Source: Arthrobacter sp. MYb214
Lineage (GTDB): Bacteria > Actinomycetota > Actinomycetes > Actinomycetales > Micrococcaceae
Direction: 5' to 3'
Assembly: GCF_002979865.1 (NCBI RefSeq)
Contig: NZ_PCPZ01000007.1
Span: forward strand, 112,317-176,316
Length of the DNA: 64,000 bases
In this document: positions 1 to 8,977 of the stretch, in pieces
How positions within the stretch are numbered: the first letter of the stretch is position 1
Layout of the letters: each line of letters starts with the position of its first letter
Position numbers and translations under genes: made by a program
Notes under the pieces: model-generated
What the model was told of the DNA's origin: nothing
The model's database searches: none
Seen by the model: only the letters and a program-made list of their open reading frames with translations

Positions 1-1
1 C

Positions 2-769
2 AAGATCTCCATGGGCAAGATGTCCCAGGCGATCGCCCACGGTGCGGACATCATCCAGATCGACGGCAACTTCGATAACTGCCTGGAAGTGGCGCGCAAG
101 CTCAGCGAGAACTACCCGGTGTTCCTGGTGAATTCGGTGAACCCGGCCCGCATCCAGGGCCAGAAGACCGGCGCCTTCGAGGTCGTCGACTTCCTGGGCG
201 ACGCCCCGGATTACCACCTGCTGCCGGTAGGCAACGCGGGGAACATCACCGCGTACTGGAAGGGCTACAAGGAGTATTCCTCCAAGTGGACCAACGAAGC
301 CGGCAAGGAACTGCAGCCGGTGTCCACCAAGAACCCGGTCATGTGGGGCTTCCAGGCCGCCGGGGCCGCCCCGATCGTGGCCGGCCACCCGATCACCGAA
401 CCGGATACCATCGCCACCGCCATCCGCATCGGCAATCCGGCATCCTGGGAACAGGCCGAAGCCGCCCGCGACGAGTCCGGCGGGCAGATCGACTCGGTCA
501 CCGACGAGCAGATCCTCGAAGCCCATCGCTGGCTTTCAAGCCGCGAAGGCGTCTTCGTGGAGCCAGCTTCGGCAGCCGGCGTGGCCGGCCTGCTCAAGCA
601 CCACGCCGCCGGCACTGCGCCGACCGGCAAGAAGATCGTGATCACCGTGACCGGCCACGGCCTGAAGGACCCGGACTGGGCCCTGAAGCAGGCCGACGGC
701 TCGGAAGTTGCGCCGAAGAAGGTGGCCTTCGACGTGGTCGAGGTCGCCGGCGCGCTGGGCCTGGCCTAG
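2..769 (+). CDS. thrC: Threonine synthase, 3' part (5' end outside window)
   Basis: Pyridoxal-phosphate enzyme that converts O-phosphohomoserine to threonine. The frame is already open at base 2 (K-I-S-M-G-K-M-S-Q), so the internal ATG at 11 is not the true start and the N-terminal part with the PLP lysine is missing. The visible 255 residues match the large-domain remainder and C-terminus of bacterial ThrC: an NSVNPARI segment, a GNAGNI phosphate-binding turn, and a late [11 protein letters not shown] segment. thrB follows 130 bp downstream in the same direction, the usual actinobacterial thrC-thrB order, so the two probably share a transcript. The product is cytosolic. Family assignment is secure. 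Confidence 0.95.
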   Translation, partial: KISMGKMSQAIAHGADIIQIDGNFDNCLEVARKLSENYPVFLVNSVNPARIQGQKTGAFEVVDFLGDAPDYHLLPVGNAGNITAYWKGYKEYSSKWTNEAGKELQPVSTKNPVMWGFQAAGAAPIVAGHPITEPDTIATAIRIGNPASWEQAEAARDESGGQIDSVTDEQILEAHRWLSSREGVFVEPASAAGVAGLLKHHAAGTAPTGKKIVITVTGHGLKDPDWALKQADGSEVAPKKVAFDVVEVAGALGLA

Positions 770-801
770 CAGCTTTTCGCCGGCCAGCCGCCGGCAGCAC
801 G

Positions 802-858
802 ACGGCCCGCCGCGTCATTGGCTCTCCCGGACCGGGGGAGCCAATCGCGGCGGGCCGT
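802..858 (+). terminator. Large thrC-thrB intercistronic hairpin
   Basis: A 13-nt outer arm (802-814) pairs with 846-858, and an inner arm reading attggctc.. pairs with ..gagccaat around a short loop; the only irregularities are a TC bulge and a small inner mismatch. No U-tract follows (ttgcgcac), so it looks more like a processing, stability or partial-termination element than a full intrinsic terminator. Confidence 0.7.
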
Positions 859-899
859 TGCGCACCTGATACCTATCGCACCGAATTCTTGAAGGAACC

Positions 900-1832
900 A
901 TGACGCAGCAGATCGCCCTGGGCCAGAAGTTGATCGTTTCTCCGCCGGCCACCTCAGCCAACCTCGGTCCTGGCTTCGATTCGCTGGGCCTGGCCCTGGA
1001 ATACCGCGACCGCCTCGAAGTGCGCACCGCGCAGTCCAGCAGCGTCGAGATTTTCGGCGATGGGGCGCAGGAGTTGCCACGCGATGAGTCGCATCTGATC
1101 ATCAAGGAAATGCACCGTTACTGGAAAGACGCCGGTTTTGAACCGGTAGGCGTCCAGCTGGTCGCGCATAACAACATCCCGCACGCGCGCGGCATGGGAT
1201 CCTCGGCCGCGGCGATCGTCGCGGCCTACGCCGCCGCCGATGCGCTGCTTCCGGCCCCAGCCCGTGGCGGGACCGAGCGGATCTTCCAGGCGGCTGCAGC
1301 GTGGGAAGGGCACCCGGACAATGTGGCTCCGGCGGTCTTTGGCGGACTAAGCATCTCTGCCACCGATGCCGCCGGCAGCTTCAGCTCGGTGCAGGTGCCC
1401 CTGCACCCGGACCTGCGCGCAGTGCTGGCGATCCCGTCCAATGGCTTGTCCACCGAGGTCGCGCGCGGCGCGCTGCCTGCACAGGTCGACCACGCGGTAG
1501 CCGCGGCGAACAGCGCGAGCGCCGCGCTGCTGATCCATGCGCTGAGCAACGATCCGCGCCAGCTGCTGGGCGGCACCAAGGACTACCTGCACCAGGACTA
1601 TCGCGCCGCGGCCATGCCCGAAAGCGCGGCGCTGATTGCCAAGCTGCGCGGTGCAGGACTGGCCGCAGTGGTGTCCGGCGCCGGACCGACCGTGTTGACC
1701 CTGGTGGCCAGCGATGAACAGGTCGCTGCCGTGCAAGCGGCCATCGATGAATTCTCTGCAGGATCTCCAGTGTCTTGGCGTGCTGAAGTTCCCAAGCTGG
1801 CTGCCAACGGTGTTACAGTAGAAGTGCTGTAA
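900..1832 (+). CDS. thrB: Homoserine kinase
   Basis: GHMP-family kinase that phosphorylates homoserine with ATP, the step before ThrC in threonine synthesis. The 310-residue length is normal. Visible motifs are the N-terminal PATSANLGPGFDSLGLAL segment, the ATP-binding PHARGMGSSAAA glycine/serine loop near residues 94-105, and the late SGAGPTVLTL motif. The ATG at 900 is preceded by an AAGGA Shine-Dalgarno sequence. It lies downstream of thrC behind a large hairpin and is followed by the long rho leader. The product is cytosolic, and no key motif is missing. Confidence 0.96.
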   Translation: MTQQIALGQKLIVSPPATSANLGPGFDSLGLALEYRDRLEVRTAQSSSVEIFGDGAQELPRDESHLIIKEMHRYWKDAGFEPVGVQLVAHNNIPHARGMGSSAAAIVAAYAAADALLPAPARGGTERIFQAAAAWEGHPDNVAPAVFGGLSISATDAAGSFSSVQVPLHPDLRAVLAIPSNGLSTEVARGALPAQVDHAVAAANSASAALLIHALSNDPRQLLGGTKDYLHQDYRAAAMPESAALIAKLRGAGLAAVVSGAGPTVLTLVASDEQVAAVQAAIDEFSAGSPVSWRAEVPKLAANGVTVEVL

Positions 1833-2167
1833 CACCATGGCAGGCCGGATAGCTGGGCAGTAGCCCGGTCCGAATCCTTTGTGGCCAGTGTTGATGCGGA
1901 TAAATTCGGTTCTCGAACCCCATTTCATCCGTCCAGCCGTCCCGGATCTTCCTGCAGTTCGCAGCAACTTTGATATCCCGCATTCAGGTACGTCTTCGTG
2001 CCTAGGAGATGTCAGTCTCTCTAATCCACTGCAGTTTTGCCCCGAATTCTGGGCCATCTTGCGGGGAGAAAGTGAAGTAGCCACGAAATCTTCGGCTGCT
2101 GAACATCATTTACGGCATAGTGGGCCTGCCTTGAAGCGGCCCATCCTACGAGTCAGAAGGAACTTTC
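1833..2167 (+). promoter_or_regulatory. Long rho leader / intergenic region
   Basis: 335 bp without a convincing gene. An imperfect stem near 1851-1872 (ccgga..tgggc / gcccggtccg) may end the thrBC transcript. A perfect 6-bp stem (tgggcc 2121-2126 with ggccca 2138-2143) sits just before the rho Shine-Dalgarno (agaagg, 2155-2160). A long untranslated leader suits the Rho autoregulation known in other bacteria, but no specific mechanism can be read from the sequence. Confidence 0.4.
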
Positions 2168-4411
2168 GTGACCGAAACCACGAGCCTCAACGAAGGCGTG
2201 GACACCAAGACTTCCGAAAACAAGAGCGCCGGACTGGCCTCTTTGAAAATGACCCAGCTCCAGCAGTTGGCTTCGCAGCTGGGTATCACCGGCGGTTCGC
2301 GGATGCGCAAGGCTGATCTGGTCAAGGCCATCGGCGACCACCAGCGCGGTGGCTCCGTTGCCGCCAAGGACGCCAAGGCCGCACAGGAAGCGAAGTCTGC
2401 CAAGACCGAAGCTCCCGCAGCGAAGGCTGAAGCTCCAGCCGAGCAGGCCAAGGAAACCAAGACCCGTGCACGTCGTGCGCCAAAGGCCGCGGCCCAGGCG
2501 CAGGCTGAGACCGAGAGCGCACCAGAGGCCGGCGCGGCTGCTGAAGCTCCGGCTGAAAAGCCAGCTCGCGCACGCCGCACCTCGCGCCGCGTGACCGACT
2601 CGGGCAAGGTTGCGGCTCCTGCCGAAGCCAACGAAGCCGCTACCGAGGCTCCAGCCGAGAACCAGGCAGCAGCCGAGGAGTCCAAGGCTCCACGCCAGCG
2701 CCGCAACTCGCGGAACAACAAGCCGGTTGACCAGCCAGCAGAGCAGGCAGCCGAGCAGGCCGAGGCACCGGCGGAGAACGCCGAGAACAACGGCGAAGCA
2801 CGCGAAGAGCGCCGCGAGCGCGGCAACCGCCGTGAGCGTGGCAACCGCCGCGATCGCAACACCGAGCGCACCGAAGTTGCCGAGTCGGAGAACGCTGAAG
2901 AGCGCACCGACCGCCGCGAAGAGCGCCGCGAGCGCAACAACCGCCGCAACGAGCGCAACAACGACCGCAATGAGCGCAACAACGACCGCAACGAGCGCAA
3001 TAACGATCGTGCTGAGCGCAACAACGATCGCAACGATCGCAACAACGACTCGAACGACTCGGAGAACGCCGAGGACCGTTCCGAGCGTGGCGACCGCAAT
3101 GACCGCCGCGAACGCCGCGAGCGCAACAACGACCGCAACGATCGCAATGACCGCAGCAACCGCCGCGAGCGCAACAATGATCGCAACGATCGCAACAACG
3201 ACCGTAACGATCGCAACAACCGCAACCGCCGCAACCGCCGTGATGACGACGAGCCGCAGCTGAGCGAGGACGACGTCGTATTGCCGATCGCCGGCATCCT
3301 GGACGTGCTGGAGAACTACGCCTTCGTGCGCACCTCCGGCTACCTGCCCGGCCCGAACGACGTCTACGTCACCCTGGGCCAGGTCAAGAAGTACAACCTG
3401 CGCAAGGGCGACGCCATCGTTGGCGCGATCCGCCAGCCACGCGAGGGCGAGACCCCGAACCCCCGCCAGAAGTTCAACGCCCTGGTGCAGCTGACTTCGG
3501 TCAACGGCAAGAAGCCAGAGGACAACCGCGAACGCGTCGAGTTCAACAAGCTCGTCCCGCTGTACCCGACCGAGCGCCTGCGCCTGGAAACCGATCCGAA
3601 GCTGGTCGGCCCGCGCGTCATCGACCTGGTCGCGCCAATCGGCAAGGGCCAGCGCGGCCTGATCGTTTCGCCTCCGAAGGCCGGCAAGACCTTGATCCTG
3701 CAGGCCATTGCCAACGCGATCACCATCAACAACCCGGAAGTGCACCTGATGATGGTGCTCGTTGATGAGCGTCCCGAAGAAGTCACCGACATGCAGCGCA
3801 CCGTGAAGGGCGAGGTCATCGCCTCGACCTTCGACCGCCCGGCCGATGACCACACCACCGTGGCCGAGCTGGCCATCGAGCGCGCCAAGCGCCTGGTGGA
3901 AATGGGCATGGATGTCGTGGTCCTGCTGGACTCGATGACCCGCCTGGGCCGTGCCTACAACCTGGCCGCTCCGGCCTCGGGCCGCATCCTCTCCGGCGGC
4001 GTCGACTCGGCAGCGCTGTACCCGCCGAAGCGCTTCTTCGGTGCAGCCCGCAACATCGAGAATGGCGGCTCGCTGACCATCCTGGCTACCGCCCTGGTGG
4101 AGACCGGTTCCAAGATGGACGAGGTCATCTTCGAGGAATTCAAGGGCACCGGCAACATGGAGCTGCGCCTTTCGCGCCAGCTGGCCGAGAAGCGCATCTT
4201 CCCGGCAGTGGATGTCAACGCTTCCTCGACCCGCCGCGAAGAGCAGCTGATGAGTGCCGAAGAGGTGCGCATCATGTGGCGCCTGCGCCGCATGCTCTCG
4301 GGCATCGATCCGCAGCAGGCACTGGAAGTGCTCACCGGGAAGATCCGCGAAACCGGATCGAACGCGGAATTCTTGATGCTGGTCAACAAGACCACTCCAA
4401 ACAAGGATTAG
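2168..4411 (+). CDS. rho: Transcription termination factor Rho with Arg/Asn/Asp-rich insert
   Basis: Hexameric RNA-dependent ATPase that terminates transcription. It starts at GTG 2168 behind agaagg. Domain order in 747 residues: a Rho-N helical segment (about 23-58, with LASQLGITGGSRMRKADLVKAI), an Ala/Glu/Pro/Lys-rich linker (about 60-210), a highly repetitive RNDR/ERNNDRN tract (about 213-357), the cold-shock-like RNA-binding domain (about 372-430), then the ATPase core with PPKAGKT (502-508), VDERPEEV and LLDSMTRLGRAYN. Actinobacterial Rho proteins such as that of Micrococcus luteus are known for Arg-rich inserts; this one is at the long, low-complexity end. rpmE, often next to rho in actinobacteria, is absent here. 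Confidence 0.97.
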   Translation: MTETTSLNEGVDTKTSENKSAGLASLKMTQLQQLASQLGITGGSRMRKADLVKAIGDHQRGGSVAAKDAKAAQEAKSAKTEAPAAKAEAPAEQAKETKTRARRAPKAAAQAQAETESAPEAGAAAEAPAEKPARARRTSRRVTDSGKVAAPAEANEAATEAPAENQAAAEESKAPRQRRNSRNNKPVDQPAEQAAEQAEAPAENAENNGEAREERRERGNRRERGNRRDRNTERTEVAESENAEERTDRREERRERNNRRNERNNDRNERNNDRNERNNDRAERNNDRNDRNNDSNDSENAEDRSERGDRNDRRERRERNNDRNDRNDRSNRRERNNDRNDRNNDRNDRNNRNRRNRRDDDEPQLSEDDVVLPIAGILDVLENYAFVRTSGYLPGPNDVYVTLGQVKKYNLRKGDAIVGAIRQPREGETPNPRQKFNALVQLTSVNGKKPEDNRERVEFNKLVPLYPTERLRLETDPKLVGPRVIDLVAPIGKGQRGLIVSPPKAGKTLILQAIANAITINNPEVHLMMVLVDERPEEVTDMQRTVKGEVIASTFDRPADDHTTVAELAIERAKRLVEMGMDVVVLLDSMTRLGRAYNLAAPASGRILSGGVDSAALYPPKRFFGAARNIENGGSLTILATALVETGSKMDEVIFEEFKGTGNMELRLSRQLAEKRIFPAVDVNASSTRREEQLMSAEEVRIMWRLRRMLSGIDPQQALEVLTGKIRETGSNAEFLMLVNKTTPNKD
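2806..3240 (+). repeat. Degenerate trinucleotide-rich repeat encoding RNDR/ERNN units in rho
   Basis: The DNA is dominated by repeated cgc/aac/gac/gag codons, encoding about 145 residues almost wholly of Arg, Asn, Asp and Glu in recurring units such as ERNNDRN and RNDRNN. The repeats are imperfect at DNA level (aac/aat, cgc/cgt alternate), which argues for protein-level selection rather than recent slippage. Confidence 0.85.
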
Positions 4412-4425
4412 CACCACCCACCGCC

Positions 4426-4471
4426 ATGGCGTCCAGCCAGCTTGCCGCACCGGCAGCTGGCTGGACGCCAT
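4426..4471 (+). terminator. Perfect 17-bp hairpin after rho
   Basis: Arms 4426-4442 and 4455-4471 are exact reverse complements around a 12-nt loop, 14 bp after the rho stop. There is no T-run, so it may be a Rho-independent terminator of the low-U actinobacterial kind or an mRNA 3'-end stabiliser. Confidence 0.75.
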
Positions 4472-4599
4472 CGGCGCGTAGTGACACCTCGCACGCCGGC
4501 CCCGGCCGGCGCAGCGTTTAGAATTGAATTCCAGCAGTGCCCCAGCCGCAATAGCCGGCGGCACTGCGCGGAAAACGCCAACAAGGAAGCACACCCACC

Positions 4600-5673
4600 A
4601 TGTTCGAGTCCGTCAAGTCGCTACTAGAAGAGCATGCCGCAATCCAGGCGCAGCTCTCGGATCCAGCGGTGTACGCCGACCAGGCGCTGGCCCGCAAGCT
4701 CGGCCGCCGCTCGGCACAGCTGAACGGCATCGTCGAGGCCTACAACAAGTGGCACGCCGCCACCGAGGACCTGGAAGCAGCCAAGGAAATGGCTGACGAG
4801 GATCCGGACTTCGCAGAAGAGGTGGAAACCCTCACCGCCGCCCTGCCAGAGCTCGAGGAGAAGCTGCGCCGCCTGCTGATCCCGCGCGACGAGAACGACG
4901 GCCGCGACGTGATCCTCGAAGTCAAGGGCGGCGAGGGCGGCGACGAAGCAGCGCTGTTCGCAGCCGACCTGCTGCGCATGTACACCCGTTTCGCCGAGCA
5001 CAAGGGCTGGAAGGTGGAGATGATCTCCTTCAACGAGTCCGACCTCGGCGGCTACAAGGACGCCCAGGTTGCCATCAAAGGCAAATCGAATGACCCGGCC
5101 GAAGGCGTCTACGCCCAGCTGAAGTTCGAAGGCGGCGTGCACCGCGTGCAGCGCGTGCCGGTCACCGAATCCCAGGGCCGCATCCACACCTCGGCTGCCG
5201 GCGTGCTGGTCCTGCCCGAGGTGGACGAGCCCGAAGAAGTCGACATCCACCAGAACGACCTGAAGATCGATGTCTACCGTTCCTCGGGCCCCGGCGGCCA
5301 GTCGGTGAACACCACCGACTCCGCGGTGCGCATTACCCACCTGCCCACCGGCATCGTGGTGGCCATGCAGAACGAGAAGTCGCAGATCCAGAACCGCGAA
5401 GCCGCGATGCGCGTGCTGCGTTCGCGCCTGCTGGCCCACCAGCAGGAGATCATCGACAAGGAGAACTCGGCCCAGCGTGCAAGCCAGATCCGCACCATGG
5501 ACCGCTCCGAGCGCATCCGCACCTACAACTACCCGGAAAACCGCATTGCCGACCACCGCACCGGCTACAAGGCCTACAACCTTGACGCCGTGATGGACGG
5601 GGACCTGCAGCCGGTGGTTGAATCCTGCATCCAGATGGACGAGGAAGAGCGCTTGGCAGCGCTGGGCGAGTAA
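4600..5673 (+). CDS. prfA: Peptide chain release factor 1
   Basis: Recognises UAA/UAG stop codons and triggers peptide release on the ribosome. The 357 residues show the class I RF layout: an N-terminal helical domain, [17 protein letters not shown], and the catalytic GGQ at residues 232-234 inside [21 protein letters not shown] is the substrate of PrmC, encoded immediately downstream. The ATG at 4600 follows aaggaagc. The stop is 7 bp before the proposed prmC start, giving a tight prfA-prmC pair. Confidence 0.97.
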   Translation: MFESVKSLLEEHAAIQAQLSDPAVYADQALARKLGRRSAQLNGIVEAYNKWHAATEDLEAAKEMADEDPDFAEEVETLTAALPELEEKLRRLLIPRDENDGRDVILEVKGGEGGDEAALFAADLLRMYTRFAEHKGWKVEMISFNESDLGGYKDAQVAIKGKSNDPAEGVYAQLKFEGGVHRVQRVPVTESQGRIHTSAAGVLVLPEVDEPEEVDIHQNDLKIDVYRSSGPGGQSVNTTDSAVRITHLPTGIVVAMQNEKSQIQNREAAMRVLRSRLLAHQQEIIDKENSAQRASQIRTMDRSERIRTYNYPENRIADHRTGYKAYNLDAVMDGDLQPVVESCIQMDEEERLAALGE

Positions 5674-5680
5674 CGACGCC

Positions 5681-6538
5681 TTGGAAGAACTCACTGCCGT
5701 ACGCCGCCAGGCGATTGCGGCGCTGGCCGACGCCGGGGTGCCAAGCCCCGGCGTCGACGTCGAGCTGCTGCTGTGCCACGTGCTGGGCATCGACCGCTCG
5801 GAACTGAAGCTGCGCGAACTGCGTGGCGAGGGCCTCGACCCTGGATCCCGGGAGCAATTCACCGCCCTGGTGGCCGCCCGGCGCACCCGCATCCCGCTGC
5901 AGCACCTGACTGGCGTGGCGTACTTCCGCTACCTGGAGCTGAAGGTGGGACCGGGAGTATTCACCCCGCGCCCGGAAACCGAAACCGTGGTGCAGCTCGG
6001 CCTTGATTTCCTGGCCGCCCAAGGCATCGGCACCCCGCGGTGCATTGATTTGTGCTCGGGCTCCGGCGCCATTGCAGCGTCCGTGGCCAGCGAAGTGCCA
6101 GCAGCCAGCGTCTGGGCCGTGGAGCTCTCGGAGGATGCCATCGGCTACACCCGGGCCAACTGCGAGCCGCACCGGGTCACCGTGCTGCACCAGGATGCCA
6201 CGGCGGTCCCCGGGGAACTGGAAGGCACCATGGACCTGGTGATCTCCAATCCGCCGTATATTCCGCCCAACGCGGTGCCGCGCGAAGTGGAAGTGCGCGA
6301 GCACGACCCGGAAATGGCGTTGTACGGGCTCGGGGAGGACGGACTGGACATTCCGCGAGCCATTACCGCCCAAGCCATGAAGCTCTTGCGTCCCGGCGGC
6401 TACTACGTGATGGAACACGCCGAAGTGCAGCGCGAAACCGCGGCAGCCATGCTGCGCGCGGCCGGTTTCACGCAGGTAGCTGGCCATGAAGATTTGACCG
6501 GGCGCGCCCGCGCCACATCCGGCTACGCGCCGCAATAA
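5681..6538 (+). CDS. prmC: Release factor glutamine methyltransferase
   Basis: SAM-dependent N5-methyltransferase that modifies the GGQ glutamine of release factors. The C-terminal Rossmann domain contains CIDLCSGSGAIA (SAM motif I) and the diagnostic NPPY at residues 190-193 in ISNPPYIPP. The N-terminal helical substrate domain begins EELTAVRRQAIAAL. An upstream in-frame ATG at 5618 lies inside prfA and would add an atypical extension. TTG 5681, just after the prfA stop with gggcgag upstream, gives the normal length of about 285 residues. The start is inferred; the family is clear. Likely translationally coupled to prfA. Confidence 0.92.
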   Translation: MEELTAVRRQAIAALADAGVPSPGVDVELLLCHVLGIDRSELKLRELRGEGLDPGSREQFTALVAARRTRIPLQHLTGVAYFRYLELKVGPGVFTPRPETETVVQLGLDFLAAQGIGTPRCIDLCSGSGAIAASVASEVPAASVWAVELSEDAIGYTRANCEPHRVTVLHQDATAVPGELEGTMDLVISNPPYIPPNAVPREVEVREHDPEMALYGLGEDGLDIPRAITAQAMKLLRPGGYYVMEHAEVQRETAAAMLRAAGFTQVAGHEDLTGRARATSGYAPQ

Positions 6539-6571
6539 CCAAACCACACCAGTGCATGAAAGAATGATCCC

Positions 6572-7255
6572 GTGAGCACAACATTTTCGGTAAGCAACGA
6601 GCAGGAACACGCTGAAGGCATCGCCGCAGCCAAGGCCGCGCTGGCGGACAAGCGCTGCATCGTCTTGCCTACAGATACCGTCTACGGGATCGGCGCCGAT
6701 GCATTCAGCGCCCAGGGCGTGGCGATGCTGCTGGCCGCCAAAGGCCGCAACCGCACCATGCCCCCGCCGGTGCTGATCGCCCAGAGTTCCACCATGGACG
6801 GATTGGCCAGGGACATCCCCGAGCCCGCGCGCAAGCTGGCCGAAGCGTTCTGGCCAGGCGGACTGACCCTGATCCTGCAGGCCCAGCCTTCGCTGACCTG
6901 GGATCTGGGGGAGACCCGCGGCACCGTGGCGCTGCGCGTGCCCAACGACGACACCGCCCTGGAACTCCTGGGCCAGACCGGCCCGCTGGCCGTGTCCTCG
7001 GCCAACCGCACCGGCAACGCGGCGGCGCTGGATGTCGAGCAGGCTTTCGCTCAGCTCGGGGAGTCGGTGGATGTCTACCTCGACGGCGGCCCGCGCGGCG
7101 AGGCCGGGGAAGAGGTCCTGCCATCGACCATCATCGATTGCACCGGCCAGAACCTGCAGGTGGTTCGCTCGGGCGCGATTTCCATTGACGAATTGCGCGT
7201 GGTCGTCCCTGGCATTCTCGATTTGGGACAGGACGCACCGGAAACCGGCGCATGA
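6572..7255 (+). CDS. ywlC: L-threonylcarbamoyladenylate synthase (YwlC/Sua5 family)
   Basis: Makes threonylcarbamoyl-AMP from threonine, bicarbonate and ATP for the t6A modification at position 37 of ANN-decoding tRNAs. The 227-residue YrdC-fold protein shows CIVLPTDTVYGIGADAFS near the N-terminus, WPGGLTLIL, and the VSSANRTGN motif. It starts at GTG 6572. Its stop overlaps the wecA start by 4 nt (ATGA at 7252). The prmC-ywlC-wecA order matches Rv1300-Rv1302 in M. tuberculosis. Confidence 0.92.
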   Translation: MSTTFSVSNEQEHAEGIAAAKAALADKRCIVLPTDTVYGIGADAFSAQGVAMLLAAKGRNRTMPPPVLIAQSSTMDGLARDIPEPARKLAEAFWPGGLTLILQAQPSLTWDLGETRGTVALRVPNDDTALELLGQTGPLAVSSANRTGNAAALDVEQAFAQLGESVDVYLDGGPRGEAGEEVLPSTIIDCTGQNLQVVRSGAISIDELRVVVPGILDLGQDAPETGA

Positions 7256-8373
7256 GAACATACGTACTGCTCATAGCATTCAGCTTTACGGTTTCGTTCC
7301 TGCTCACCCCGATCATCCGCACCCTTGGCCACCGTTTCACCGGCAACCAGCTGGTGCGCGAACGCGACCAGCACGAAAAACCGATCGTGAAGTTCGGCGG
7401 CCTGGCGATTATCGCCGCTTTCGCCGCAGGGCTATGGCTGGCCAGCAACTTCCACTTCTTCCGCGGGGTTTTCGGCAATGACGACGCCATCCGCGGAATC
7501 GCCTACGCCCTGGGCGTCATCGTGCTCATGGGCCTGGCCGATGACATGTTCGACCTCAAATGGTGGCTGAAGCTCGCCGGCCAGATCCTGATCGGCTGGA
7601 TGGTCGCCACCAACGGAATCGTCATCCAGTCCCTGCCCGTGGGGTCGTGGCAGATCGATGAGCAATGGATGCAGATTTCGGTGACCATTTTCCTGATCGT
7701 GCTGACCATGAACGCGATCAACTTCTCCGATGGATTGGATGGCCTGGCCGCGGGCCTGGCCGCCATTGGCGCGGCGACCTTCTTCGTGTACTCCTATGTA
7801 CTGGCCACGCACGTGAGCGCCGATGACTACGCGAACATCGGGGCCTTGCTCTGCGCCTTGCTGCTCGGTGCCTGCCTGGGCTTCTTGCCGCACAACTTCA
7901 ACCCGGCGAATATCTTCATGGGGGAGACCGGCGTTCTCGCCATCGGCATGATCCTCTCGGTGGCCGCGGTGGCGGTGACCGGTGATGTGCAGGGCCTGGA
8001 GGCCCGGCGCTTCCGCAACATCCCGGCCTACATGCCGATGCTGCTGCCGATGGTGATCGTCTTCCTACCAGTACTGGACCTTGTACTCTCGGTCTTCCGC
8101 CGGCTGGCCAACAAACGCTCACCCTTTTCCCCGGACGCCAAGCACATCCACCACCGGATGCTGGCCCAGGGCCACTCCGTGCGCCAATCGGTAGTTCTGC
8201 TCTACCTGTGGGCCGCCGTGATTGCAGTCTCAGTGGTTTCCATCGCCTTCATCCCGGTCATTCTGGTGGTCCCGATGGCCTTGCTGTTGTTCCTAGTGGC
8301 AGCGGTAGCAACGTGGCGTCCCCTGGTGATCAAGCGGGTCGAGGCCTTACGCAAGCGCATGGGCAAAGCCTAG
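7252..8373 (+). CDS. wecA: UDP-GlcNAc:polyprenyl-phosphate GlcNAc-1-phosphate transferase (WecA/TagO family)
   Basis: Polytopic membrane enzyme that starts cell-wall linker or glycopolymer synthesis by moving GlcNAc-1-phosphate onto decaprenyl phosphate. The 373 residues contain about eleven hydrophobic segments. Family motifs are MGLADDMFDLKW (DD pair), NAINFSDGLDGLAAGL, GFLPHNFNPANIFMGETG and the cytosolic HIHHRML loop. The start overlaps ywlC by 4 nt, indicating coupling. The acceptor lipid and the polymer served cannot be told from sequence. It sits directly upstream of the ATP synthase operon, as in mycobacteria. Confidence 0.92.
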   Translation: MRTYVLLIAFSFTVSFLLTPIIRTLGHRFTGNQLVRERDQHEKPIVKFGGLAIIAAFAAGLWLASNFHFFRGVFGNDDAIRGIAYALGVIVLMGLADDMFDLKWWLKLAGQILIGWMVATNGIVIQSLPVGSWQIDEQWMQISVTIFLIVLTMNAINFSDGLDGLAAGLAAIGAATFFVYSYVLATHVSADDYANIGALLCALLLGACLGFLPHNFNPANIFMGETGVLAIGMILSVAAVAVTGDVQGLEARRFRNIPAYMPMLLPMVIVFLPVLDLVLSVFRRLANKRSPFSPDAKHIHHRMLAQGHSVRQSVVLLYLWAAVIAVSVVSIAFIPVILVVPMALLLFLVAAVATWRPLVIKRVEALRKRMGKA

Positions 8374-8542
8374 CCCGATCAAATAGCAGGGTAACGCACA
8401 AGCAATCTGTTTCTATCTCGTGTAGAATTCAATCTGGATCTTCTTTCATCTGTTCTTTAGGGAATAGGTGGAAGTTTCAAGTTTCATCAGCATCGATGGG
8501 TGCACGATGGTTCCTCGGTGTTGACGAAGAAAGGTTGCGGAC

Positions 8543-8977
8543 GTGAATTCTGGTTCTGCCCGCGTCAGTGCTTCGTCAGCCCCGAAATCCATCTGGTTGC
8601 CGATTCTTGGCTTGTCACTGGTGTATTCGCTGATCGCTACCGCCATATTTTTCCTGATTTCATGGTTGGTTGCCGATCTTCGCTACGCGCTTTCTGGCGC
8701 GCTGGCTGCCGGGATTGTGATTGGCTTTTTCGCGATTGGCATTCTCATTGCCGAAGCTGCAGGGCGAATTCGCCACTCGTGGGCCATGCCCGCGTTCTTG
8801 GGTGTCTTTGTCATCAAGGTTTTTGGCATCGCCTTCGTGTTGTTGAACCTGGGGTTGCCCGATTGGGTTAATCGCCAGGGATTCGTTCTTGCAGCAGCTA
8901 TCTCCCTTGTTGCCTGGCAGGTTGGTGAGGTGCGTGCTTTCATGAAGGCGCGCCTGGCTATCTACAACGAGGAATAG
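8543..8977 (+). CDS. AtpI-like small membrane protein at the head of the atp operon
   Basis: A 144-residue protein with four predicted membrane segments (about 20-40, 47-68, 84-104 and 111-130) and a charged C-terminus. There is no strong sequence motif. Size, topology and position directly before atpB match the AtpI/ATP synthase protein I-like genes of actinobacteria (compare Rv1303). AtpI proteins assist c-ring assembly or ion supply in other bacteria; this role is inferred from position. The GTG start at 8543 has a good aagaaagg Shine-Dalgarno sequence. A TAGAAT box near 8426-8431 could serve the operon promoter. Confidence 0.7.
   Translation: MNSGSARVSASSAPKSIWLPILGLSLVYSLIATAIFFLISWLVADLRYALSGALAAGIVIGFFAIGILIAEAAGRIRHSWAMPAFLGVFVIKVFGIAFVLLNLGLPDWVNRQGFVLAAAISLVAWQVGEVRAFMKARLAIYNEE

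Noticed and set aside
1879..2316. 145-codon plus-strand frame spanning the rho leader and start
   Set aside because: It overlaps the rho start in another frame, has no ribosome site and no recognisable motif; the region is better explained as an untranslated leader.
2934..3240. CRISPR-like or tandem noncoding repeat
   Set aside because: The repeat units are in-frame codons of rho with synonymous changes and no unique spacers.
2146..4594. Two very long minus-strand frames opposite rho (2146-3297 and 2153-4594)
   Set aside because: They are mirror frames of the GC-rich rho gene. Their products are Arg/Ser- or Val/Ala-repetitive, with no ribosome site or family match, while the plus strand encodes an intact Rho.
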